A stretch of DNA of 64,000 nucleotides, from contig JAKPSI010000042.1 of NCBI GenBank assembly GCA_029555415.1, forward strand, positions 1 through 64,000. Direction: 5' to 3'. Positions within the stretch are counted from its first letter, which is position 1. The number at the start of each line of letters is the position of its first letter. The notes below the pieces were generated by a model. It had not been told where the DNA came from. It was given only the letters and a program-made list of their open reading frames with translations, and searched no databases. Source of the stretch: Bacteroidota bacterium (GTDB lineage: Bacteria > Bacteroidota > Bacteroidia > Chitinophagales > Chitinophagaceae). The translations under genes and the position numbers were made by a program. Positions 57,290-64,000 of the stretch are shown piece by piece.

Positions 57290-60139
57290 ATGCATCTGAA
57301 GATTCATTCCCTGATTTTCTTATTGCTGATCGCAATATATGGTGCTGCTCAGCCCCTGAAAAAACTGAAGGATCGTGTTCTCACCGAATCCAAAAACGCC
57401 GCGGCCCAAAAGAAGGAAGAAGCCAAATATGCCGTCCAGAACAGTATCCGGGGAGAAATGAATAAACTCCTATCCGAATTTGATTCCACTTCACTCGATT
57501 ATGCGGTGCTTGTTAGTGATAATGCCGGACTCCTCGCGCAGCACTCCGGTCGTGAACTGGGTGGTAAATTCATCCGTCTCGTAACCATCTCCAATGCATT
57601 ACTCAAACAACGTTCCGTATCCGATGAAGAAAATGCCGGTATCAATCTCGATATGGGGCAGGCCGGATATGCAACCGGGCGCTATGTTTTTGCTGAAAAG
57701 CGTCTCGCTGCCGCCCGCAATTTGTTTGAAAGGGCAGGGATCAAAGACGATCCGCGATATCTCAAGACCTTGTCTTCCCAGGGCCTCTTATTCACTACCA
57801 TGGGGCGTTTCACGCTGGCCGGGCAATTTACACAAGAGGCACTCGAGGCCCGTCGCCAGCGCTATGGCAATACGGATATGCATGTGGCCGCATCATTGAA
57901 TAACACTGCGGTGCTGCATTACAATACCGGCCATTATAATGAAGCGGAAAAGACATTCAATGAGGCGCTGAACCTGGTCGCACTGAATCATGAAGAAGAA
58001 AGTCTTGCCGCAGCCCTGATCCGGAACAATGAAGCGATCCTGTTCCAGTCCATCGGCCGCTATGATGCGGCTGTGAAATTATTGCAGCGTTCCATGGAGA
58101 TCATCCGTAAACTGGAATCATCCAAAGCCGCCGGATACCTGAAGATCTGGTCCAACCTCGCGCTCCTCTATCAGCAGATGGGAAAATATGAAGAAGCCGA
58201 TGCCGTGTACACGGAACTGGACGGTAAACTGGATGACAAGTCCGACAAAGCCGCCCTGCTCGATAACCGGGCCATCCTGATGATGCTGATGAAAAGGCCC
58301 GATCAGATCATGGATTATCTGCAGCAATCAAAAGCGCTATTCGCCTCGGCTACCGGTGAACAAAGTCTGGCCACCGCCAAAGTAAAAAGTGATATCGGAA
58401 ATTATTACCGGTATCAGGGGAAACTGGGTGATGCGGAACCCTTGCTGAAAGATGTCCTGGATGTCCGCAGCGCCACATTGGGTGCCGAACATCCCTTGTA
58501 TGTTCAATCGCAGGAAGACATGGCCATCCTCCGCTGGAAACAACTGAACCTGAAAGAAGCAGCAACATTATACAAAACGGTAATGGACCAGACCGTTGGT
58601 TTCATCAACCGCTATTTCGGTCCGATGAGTGATAATGAGAAGTCGCGCTACTGGGATATCCTCTCTCCGCGTTTCGAACGCTACTACAATTTTGTGGCGG
58701 ATGCCGGCGCAGCAAACCCTTCGCTGATCAGGGATCTGCTGGAATACCGTATGGCGGTAAAAGGATTGTTATTGAATTCCACCCGGGCCATCAGTCAGGC
58801 CATTGCGAACAGTGGAGACGTGCAACTGCAGGGCGATTACAGGACCTGGACCGATCTCAAACAAATGCTGTCACGACTTTACACCTACAGCAAAGAAGAA
58901 TTGCAGGAGCAACAGATCGATGCGGACTCCATTGAATCCGCAGCGAATACGCTTGAAAAAAGTTTGTCTGAAAGATCCAAAGCTTTCGCTCAATTCCTCT
59001 TCGCTTCCCATACCGGTACCGATGATTTCAAACAGGTCCTGCAACCCGGAGAAGCGCTGGTGGAATTGATCCGCTTCCGGAAATTCGGGGAAGTGCTCGG
59101 TCCGGAGGGACGTTATGCCGCATTGGTAATTGGTAACGGTGACGCGCAACCTAAAATGATCCTGCTGGATAAAGGTCCTGATATGGAAGACGCCTGGGCA
59201 CGATCGTACCGGATCTCCATGAAGAACCGCCTGAATGATGAACAATCCTGGCTCCGTTACTGGGCCCCGGTGGAGGCCGCGCTTGCCGGTCGTAAAAAAG
59301 TATATGTATCTCCCGATGGTGTGTACAGTCAGATCAATCTCAATACCCTGAAGAAACCGGGTGGCGGTCCGCTGATCGATCAGTATGAGTTCCGGCTCAT
59401 TGGCAATCCGCGCGATGTCCTGCATCAGGAAGCTGAAACCGCTGCGGATACCCGCAAAGCCACACTCGTAGGCGCTCCCGTTTTCAGCAGTGATAAGATC
59501 CCCGCTTTGCCCGCCACTAAAACGGAGGTGGATGATATCAGCGGCCAATTACAACGCGCCGGTTATGCGGTTACAACTTTCACTGGAAAGGATGCGAATG
59601 AGAATAACCTGCTTGCATCGTCACACACCACGATTTTGCATATTGCAACTCATGGTTATTTCCTGAAAGATGTGGATCATCCGAATTTTCCGCTGGGTGT
59701 CAGTGCGGATCATGCAAGGGATAATGTATTACTCCGTTCTGGTATCCTGCTCACAGGTGCCAGGGAATCATCTGAAAATAATGCCGAACTCGGGAATGAT
59801 AATAACGGGGTCGTCACTTCCTTTGAAGCCATGAACCTTGATCTGCAGGGTACCTCGCTCGTGGTGCTGAGCGCCTGCGAGACGGGACTTGGTGAGATCC
59901 GGGCAGGAGAGGGGGTGTATGGTTTGCAACGCGCCTTCCTGGCGGCCGGTGCGGATGCCGTCATCATGAGTCTCTGGAAAGTGGATGACGCGGCTACGCA
60001 GCAACTCATGATGAATTTCTACACCAACTGGACCAAAGGCACCGATAAACAGAAAGCATTCCGGCTGGCTCAACAACAGCTGATGACCAAATACAAGGAT
60101 CCTTATTTCTGGGGCGCTTTTGTCATGATGCAGGACTGA
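57290..60139 (+). CDS. Secreted TPR-CHAT caspase-like protease
   Basis: 949 residues from the ATG of MHLKIHSLIF; an upstream in-frame extension runs through repeat DNA and is not used. Signal peptide to about GAAQ (residue 19). TPR array about 100-460 (for example LDMGQAGYATGRYVFAEKRL, NTGHYNEAEKTFNEAL, QQMGKYEEADAVYTEL). CHAT domain from about 620, with catalytic His788 in HIATHGYFL and Cys863 in LSACETGLG. CHAT proteases cut partner proteins when triggered; here the enzyme is exported, so it acts in the periplasm or outside. Followed after 53 nt by an outer-membrane protein gene. Confidence 0.92.
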   Translation: MHLKIHSLIFLLLIAIYGAAQPLKKLKDRVLTESKNAAAQKKEEAKYAVQNSIRGEMNKLLSEFDSTSLDYAVLVSDNAGLLAQHSGRELGGKFIRLVTISNALLKQRSVSDEENAGINLDMGQAGYATGRYVFAEKRLAAARNLFERAGIKDDPRYLKTLSSQGLLFTTMGRFTLAGQFTQEALEARRQRYGNTDMHVAASLNNTAVLHYNTGHYNEAEKTFNEALNLVALNHEEESLAAALIRNNEAILFQSIGRYDAAVKLLQRSMEIIRKLESSKAAGYLKIWSNLALLYQQMGKYEEADAVYTELDGKLDDKSDKAALLDNRAILMMLMKRPDQIMDYLQQSKALFASATGEQSLATAKVKSDIGNYYRYQGKLGDAEPLLKDVLDVRSATLGAEHPLYVQSQEDMAILRWKQLNLKEAATLYKTVMDQTVGFINRYFGPMSDNEKSRYWDILSPRFERYYNFVADAGAANPSLIRDLLEYRMAVKGLLLNSTRAISQAIANSGDVQLQGDYRTWTDLKQMLSRLYTYSKEELQEQQIDADSIESAANTLEKSLSERSKAFAQFLFASHTGTDDFKQVLQPGEALVELIRFRKFGEVLGPEGRYAALVIGNGDAQPKMILLDKGPDMEDAWARSYRISMKNRLNDEQSWLRYWAPVEAALAGRKKVYVSPDGVYSQINLNTLKKPGGGPLIDQYEFRLIGNPRDVLHQEAETAADTRKATLVGAPVFSSDKIPALPATKTEVDDISGQLQRAGYAVTTFTGKDANENNLLASSHTTILHIATHGYFLKDVDHPNFPLGVSADHARDNVLLRSGILLTGARESSENNAELGNDNNGVVTSFEAMNLDLQGTSLVVLSACETGLGEIRAGEGVYGLQRAFLAAGADAVIMSLWKVDDAATQQLMMNFYTNWTKGTDKQKAFRLAQQQLMTKYKDPYFWGAFVMMQD

Positions 60140-60192
60140 CCACACACGATCCCATCTGCTTTTTCTGCCGTATCTTCCTGTAAATATCCCGT

Positions 60193-63003
60193 ATGAAGCA
60201 GTTGGTCGCGGCGGTCCTTTTCTTTTTTTGTGTAACATCTTCCCATGCACAGGTATTCGGTGGCAATCCGCCTTCCCTGCGCTGGAAACAGATCGATACG
60301 GATACCCTGCGGGTGATCTATCCGGAGGGGCTCGACAGTACCGCCAGCCGCATCGCTTCCATCATACATTATGAAGCGGCACATACGCCCGCGACTCTGG
60401 GTAACCAATTGAGGAAGGTCAATGTGGTACTGCAGAACCAGACCGTTATTCCCAATGCATACGTCGGACTCAGTCCTTTTCGCAGCGAATTCTTCATGAC
60501 CCCGCTCTTCAACAATTTCGATCTCGGCAGTACCGGCTGGGCCGAAGGACTGGCTCTGCATGAATACCGCCACGTGATGCAGTTCAATAATTTCAGGAAC
60601 GGCATCAGCAAAGCCATGTATTTCCTCTTCGGGGAAGATGGCCTCGCGCTCGGCATCAATGCGGCGGTGCCCGACTGGTTCTTTGAAGGGGACGCAGTAT
60701 ACCAGGAAACCATTCTCAGTAATCAGGGCAGGGGAAGACTACCTCTGTTCATGAACGCCTATCCCGCACTCTGGCAGGCCAGTAAAAAATACGGCTGGCA
60801 GAAACTGCGCAATGGTTCCCTGAAGGACTATGTACCGAATCATTATTATCTCGGCTACCTGCTCGTCAATTATGGCCGTATCAAATACGGCGAGGATTTC
60901 TGGACAAAGGTCACTCATGATGCCAGTGCTTTCAAAGGCCTGTTCTATCCCTTCCAGCATGCGGTCAAACAACATGCGGGCATCCCTTATAAACAATTCA
61001 GGGAGGAAGCTTTCATGTATTATAAACAAGAACGACCACTGGAGTTGGGGGCCGATGCGCCCGGTAAAGCGGTCCTGCCGGTGAATAAGAAATTCGTCAC
61101 CAGTTATTATTTCCCGTTCCGTATCGGTGGGGACAGCCTCTTGTATCTCAAAGCCAGTCGCCGCACTCTTCCTGCTTTTTATGTACATGACGCGAATGGA
61201 GAACACAAGATCCGGACGAAGGATATCGCCATTGATGATCACTACAGTTACCGGAATGGTACGATCGTATATTCGGCATATGAATCCGATCCCCGCTGGG
61301 GCTGGCGCGATCACAGTGTGATCCGATTGCTTGATGTTCATACCGGTCAGCAACGCAGCCTCACCAGTCGTTCAAAATATTTCACACCGGATATTTCTCC
61401 GGACGGTAATTCCGTGGCGGCTGTATTATCTGATGCTGACGGCAGTACCGCGATCCACTGGCTGGACGCGCAGACCGGCGAAAAGAAAAATGTGCTCCGT
61501 TCCGCCGAAATACAATTGTTCACCGATCTAAAATTCGTGGATGATCATTCACTCGTTACCGCGGTACGCCTCAATAACGGACAAATGGCACTGGCACTGG
61601 CGGACCTGAACAGTGGTGTGATCACGCGATTGACATCACCCTCATACAGTGTGGTAGGATATCCATCCGTGCAGGGAAGGAAGGTGTATTTCACGGCTTC
61701 TTACAGCGGGAATGATGAGATCTGTGTACTGGACCTGGATACAAAGGTTGTACAACGACTGACTTCCAGCGGTATGGGAAATTATTTCGTGAATGCATCG
61801 GGTAATAAGATCACCTGGTCCGTTTTTACAGCGGAAGGCTATCAGCTGAGACAGGATGATATCAATTCCTTCCACCCTTCATCGATCGATGTGTCATCAA
61901 AAGCGGTGGCGCCGGTCGGATATAAGGTGGCACTTGCAGACCGGTATCATGATATCCTGAACGACAGTGTTCCGAACAGAAAATTCGTTTCATCCAAATA
62001 CAGGAAAGGCACCCGGCTCATCAATATCCACAGTTGGCGCCCGAATTACTCCGATCCTGAATTCAGTTTCTCACTGTACGGACAGAATGTGCTGAACACA
62101 TTCCAGACGGAAACCTATTTTCTCTATAACGGCAATGAAAAGACCAGTGCAGTGGGGATGAACGCGATCTATGGTGCTGGCTATCCTTTCCTGAATTTCG
62201 GTACGCAGTATACGTTCGACAGGAATACGGTTGACGGGAACCGCATCCGGCACTGGGATCAGCTGGACCTTAGCGCAGGGCTGAGCATTCCGCTCAACTA
62301 CGCCAAAGGCCGTATGTTCCGCAGTTTCACGGCCGGAACGGATATCGTTCTGCGCAATGAGTACAATAAAGGGTTCTATTTTGATTCCGCGGGCAATACC
62401 AATTTCGCATACCTGCATCATTATGTATCCGCATCCTCTCAGAGTCAGGTAGCCGCTCAGCAGATCTATCCGAGGTCCGGTTACGCCGTTTCTCTGCATC
62501 ACCGTTACGCGATCTCCAGATACAACGGGTATCAGTTCATCGGCAATGCAGCACTCTTCCTGCCAGGCTTCGCTTCCACACACAGCATCATCCTTCGTGG
62601 CAGTTTCCAGCAACGGGATACTTTGAACGCGGGACTATTCTCTGATGCCTTCCCGTATTCAAGGGGATATGAGGGACGCTATTTCTCCCGCATGTGGCGG
62701 CTTTCCGGTAACTATCATTTTCCCATCTGGTGCCCCGACTTCGGCATTGGTAACATCGTCTATCTCCAGCGCCTGCGCGCCAATATCTTCTACGATTTCA
62801 CAAAGGTCTATTCCCGCGACAAACTTACGACCCGCGATCAGCGCAGCGTCGGCGCCGAATTCTTCTTCGACACCCGCTGGTGGAACGAATACCCGCTCAC
62901 ATTTGGCATCCGCATCACACGCCTCCACGATCCGGATCAGTTTGATGGGTTTAAGGGAACCGTGGTGCAGATCGTGCTACCAGTGTCAATTCTGCCACGA
63001 TGA
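60193..63003 (+). CDS. Outer-membrane protein fusing a zincin, a beta-propeller and a barrel
   Basis: 936 residues. Signal peptide to about SHAQ (residue 20). N-terminal metallopeptidase domain with ALHEYRHVMQ (His123, Glu124, His127) and a third ligand candidate Glu165 in WFFEGDAVY. TolB/WD40-like propeller about 290-560 (YFTPDISPDGNSVAAVLSD, YFTASYSGNDEICVLDL). The C-terminal about 330 residues are barrel-like strands with aromatic residues (GAGYPFLNFGTQYTF, GRYFSRMWRLSGNYHFP) and end FKGTVVQIVLPVSILPR. It probably sits in the outer membrane with a periplasmic or surface peptidase. Likely cotranscribed with the CHAT gene. Confidence 0.82.
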   Translation: MKQLVAAVLFFFCVTSSHAQVFGGNPPSLRWKQIDTDTLRVIYPEGLDSTASRIASIIHYEAAHTPATLGNQLRKVNVVLQNQTVIPNAYVGLSPFRSEFFMTPLFNNFDLGSTGWAEGLALHEYRHVMQFNNFRNGISKAMYFLFGEDGLALGINAAVPDWFFEGDAVYQETILSNQGRGRLPLFMNAYPALWQASKKYGWQKLRNGSLKDYVPNHYYLGYLLVNYGRIKYGEDFWTKVTHDASAFKGLFYPFQHAVKQHAGIPYKQFREEAFMYYKQERPLELGADAPGKAVLPVNKKFVTSYYFPFRIGGDSLLYLKASRRTLPAFYVHDANGEHKIRTKDIAIDDHYSYRNGTIVYSAYESDPRWGWRDHSVIRLLDVHTGQQRSLTSRSKYFTPDISPDGNSVAAVLSDADGSTAIHWLDAQTGEKKNVLRSAEIQLFTDLKFVDDHSLVTAVRLNNGQMALALADLNSGVITRLTSPSYSVVGYPSVQGRKVYFTASYSGNDEICVLDLDTKVVQRLTSSGMGNYFVNASGNKITWSVFTAEGYQLRQDDINSFHPSSIDVSSKAVAPVGYKVALADRYHDILNDSVPNRKFVSSKYRKGTRLINIHSWRPNYSDPEFSFSLYGQNVLNTFQTETYFLYNGNEKTSAVGMNAIYGAGYPFLNFGTQYTFDRNTVDGNRIRHWDQLDLSAGLSIPLNYAKGRMFRSFTAGTDIVLRNEYNKGFYFDSAGNTNFAYLHHYVSASSQSQVAAQQIYPRSGYAVSLHHRYAISRYNGYQFIGNAALFLPGFASTHSIILRGSFQQRDTLNAGLFSDAFPYSRGYEGRYFSRMWRLSGNYHFPIWCPDFGIGNIVYLQRLRANIFYDFTKVYSRDKLTTRDQRSVGAEFFFDTRWWNEYPLTFGIRITRLHDPDQFDGFKGTVVQIVLPVSILPR

Positions 63004-63035
63004 AATTTTGAATTTTGAATTTTGAGATTTGAATT
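63002..63035. repeat. 34-nt inverted repeat arm, left
   Basis: Begins within the TGA stop of the upstream gene (63001-63003). GAAATTTTGAATTTTGAATT and then TTGAGATTTGAATT. Its reverse complement occurs at 63527-63560 with one mismatch. Confidence 0.8.
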
Positions 63036-63044
63036 CGTGGGCAT

Positions 63045-63407
63045 CTAGTTTGCGTCAGATTCCATGTTCCTGGTGGTCGTCATGACTATCTTTGTAAGGA
63101 TATTGATCAGATCGTCTGCCTCCGGTAAGTATTCAGAAATGTCATCTTCAGTGTAATTGCTTTCATGCAAGAGCCTCAGCCAGTACTTCGTTTCACGAGA
63201 CTCTTTTGAGGCGATCGTCATTTTATAAAGAAAGTCCCTTTTTGAGGAGGCTGCCAATGCTTCTTCAACATTTGCGCCTATACTCGTGGCTGCGCGCAAT
63301 AATTGCCTTGATATCGTGAACTCTTTCTTTTGGATCAGTTTCTTATATAGACGGATGATCCTGATCGAAAACCGGAAACTCTTTTCAGCGATGATATTGT
63401 CTTTCAT
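63045..63407 (-). CDS. Four-helix bundle protein (23S rRNA intervening-sequence protein family)
   Basis: 120 residues. FRFSIRIIRLYKKL, FTISRQLLRAATSIGANVEEALAASSKRDFLYKMTIASKESRETKYWLRLL, and the last helix LINILTKIV follow the S23/IVS protein family closely. Family members are encoded within intervening sequences of 23S rRNA, and a related fold is the accessory protein Avd of diversity-generating retroelements; both bind nucleic acid. This copy is not in rRNA but lies between 34-nt inverted repeats and carries a 12-bp palindrome upstream. Confidence 0.92.
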   Translation of the reverse strand: MKDNIIAEKSFRFSIRIIRLYKKLIQKKEFTISRQLLRAATSIGANVEEALAASSKRDFLYKMTIASKESRETKYWLRLLHESNYTEDDISEYLPEADDLINILTKIVMTTTRNMESDAN

Positions 63408-63451
63408 GCGCTGAAGATAGTATCATACGGTTTTCGCAAAGTCCGTGGAAT

Positions 63452-63463
63452 AGCGAATTCGCT
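63452..63463. promoter_or_regulatory. 12-bp palindrome upstream of the four-helix bundle gene
   Basis: AGCGAATTCGCT, a perfect palindrome about 45 nt before the start codon, inside the inverted-repeat segment. It may be an operator or hairpin; its role is unknown. Confidence 0.3.
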
Positions 63464-63526
63464 GGGGATTATTCTCAGTAAATCTGGTTAAGAAACGACA
63501 AGTTCTGTCATGAGCAGGATGTTCTT

Positions 63527-63560
63527 AATTTAAATCTCAAAATTCAAAATTCAAAATTTC
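63527..63560. repeat. 34-nt inverted repeat arm, right
   Basis: Reverse complement of 63002-63035 with one mismatch. It contains the last codons and the TGA stop (63551-63553) of the PAP2 gene. Confidence 0.8.
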
Positions 63561-64000
63561 CTCAAAGACTTGTTCGCTTTCCATAGACCATAGGTCACTC
63601 CAGAGGAAACAATAGCCCCCGTTATCACATCACTCGGATAATGCACCCCCAGATAAACCCGGGAGTACCCCACCAGCGATGCCCATGCGTAAGTAGGTGC
63701 AATAACATACCATTTGGGATAGGCAAGCGACATGGAAGTGGCCATGGAGAAGCCTTCGGCGGTGTGGCCGGAGGGGAAGGATTCGTTCTTCGGGCAATAG
63801 ACCGCGTTGAAATGGATATCGAACTGACAGGGACGTTTGCGGTTGAAAAGTTTCTTGAGACCTACATTGACCAGTTGGGATAAAAAGACGGATTCGGTGA
63901 CATACAATGAGCTTTTCTTCATGTATGTATCATTCCTGATCGCGCCGGCAATGAAGAGGGAAGCGGGCATGGCCAGACAAACCGGATTATTCCATTTGCT
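63551..64000 (-). CDS. PAP2-family phosphatase, 5' end outside the window
   Basis: At least 149 codons; the frame is open to the window edge, and the first ATG inside the window at 63970 is probably not the start. Active-site motif 1 KKLFNRKRP, motif 2 FPSGHTAEG and motif 3 SRVYLGVHYPSD are intact, placing it among membrane phosphatidic-acid or undecaprenyl-pyrophosphate phosphatases. The last residues and stop lie in the right arm of the 63002-63560 inverted repeat. Confidence 0.88.
   Translation of the reverse strand, partial: SKWNNPVCLAMPASLFIAGAIRNDTYMKKSSLYVTESVFLSQLVNVGLKKLFNRKRPCQFDIHFNAVYCPKNESFPSGHTAEGFSMATSMSLAYPKWYVIAPTYAWASLVGYSRVYLGVHYPSDVITGAIVSSGVTYGLWKANKSLRKF

Noticed and set aside
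490-63560. Repeat arrays considered as CRISPR
   Set aside because: Units are 7-12 nt, imperfect and directly tandem without unique spacers, and no cas genes occur.
1-64000. tRNA, rRNA, riboswitch and transposase
   Set aside because: No cloverleaf, rRNA stretch, known riboswitch core or transposase-like protein was recognised by eye.

Overview
The window looks like chromosomal DNA from a Bacteroidota bacterium, most likely of the Chitinophagaceae type. This is inferred from five signs. One large secreted protein carries a C-terminal type IX secretion sorting domain. There are many lipoproteins with an S-C lipobox followed by K/D/S residues. The trp operon and a TlpA-like gene have promoters of the Bacteroidota form (TTTG, about 18-20 nt, TAnnTTTG). 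Several families are typical of the phylum (DUF3667, fasciclin lipoproteins, TlpA with a DUF4369-like N-terminus, DUF2911, four-helix bundle protein). Shine-Dalgarno sequences are weak or absent. I saw no rRNA, tRNA, CRISPR array, phage or transposase.

Layout. 1-7.6 kb: free methionine sulfoxide reductase, an outer-membrane beta-barrel, a DUF4239 membrane protein, a 1011-residue secreted Ig-repeat protein, a methyltransferase and a DUF1643 protein. 7.6-17.2 kb: a long minus-strand run of an Nramp-like transporter, a GH5 glycosidase lipoprotein, an S41 peptidase, a pentapeptide-repeat protein and many small secreted or lipoproteins. 17.3-25 kb: a large glycosidase-like protein, a GNAT, an esterase, an SDR, a CPBP protease, a class C beta-lactamase-like hydrolase and a CHASE2-like lipoprotein. 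25-33 kb: cytochrome c and then small minus-strand enzymes and membrane proteins up to a Tat-exported M24 peptidase. 33-46 kb: a fasciclin lipoprotein, small hypotheticals, a large S9 peptidase, a sugar-dehydrogenase-like beta-propeller, an amidohydrolase and a degenerate zincin. 46-53.7 kb: a complete trp operon. 53.7-64 kb: a TlpA thioredoxin, a DUF2911 protein, a secreted TPR-CHAT protease with a zincin/propeller/barrel outer-membrane protein, a four-helix bundle gene framed by inverted repeats, and a truncated PAP2 phosphatase.

The trp operon runs leader peptide - trpE - trpG - trpD - trpC - trpF - trpB - lipoprotein - trpA. It starts with a leader peptide containing three consecutive Trp codons, followed by an attenuator hairpin with a T tract and a competing antiterminator. 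The promoter -7 box ends only five bases before the leader ATG, so the leader peptide is probably translated from a (nearly) leaderless mRNA. The operon is interrupted by repeat elements.

The most unusual aspect is the repeat landscape. At least eight families of short-period degenerate repeats occupy intergenic DNA and often begin at or overlap a stop codon. Two have entered coding sequence in frame (trpG and the sugar-dehydrogenase-like gene). AT-rich arms of one family frame inserts of three size classes in inverted orientation: 22-24 nt loops (three sites), 123 nt loops with a conserved inner hairpin (two copies on either side of trpG), and a roughly 0.5 kb segment carrying the four-helix bundle gene between 34-nt arms with one mismatch. 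This could be a family of mobile or structured elements with one protein-coding member; that interpretation is inference.
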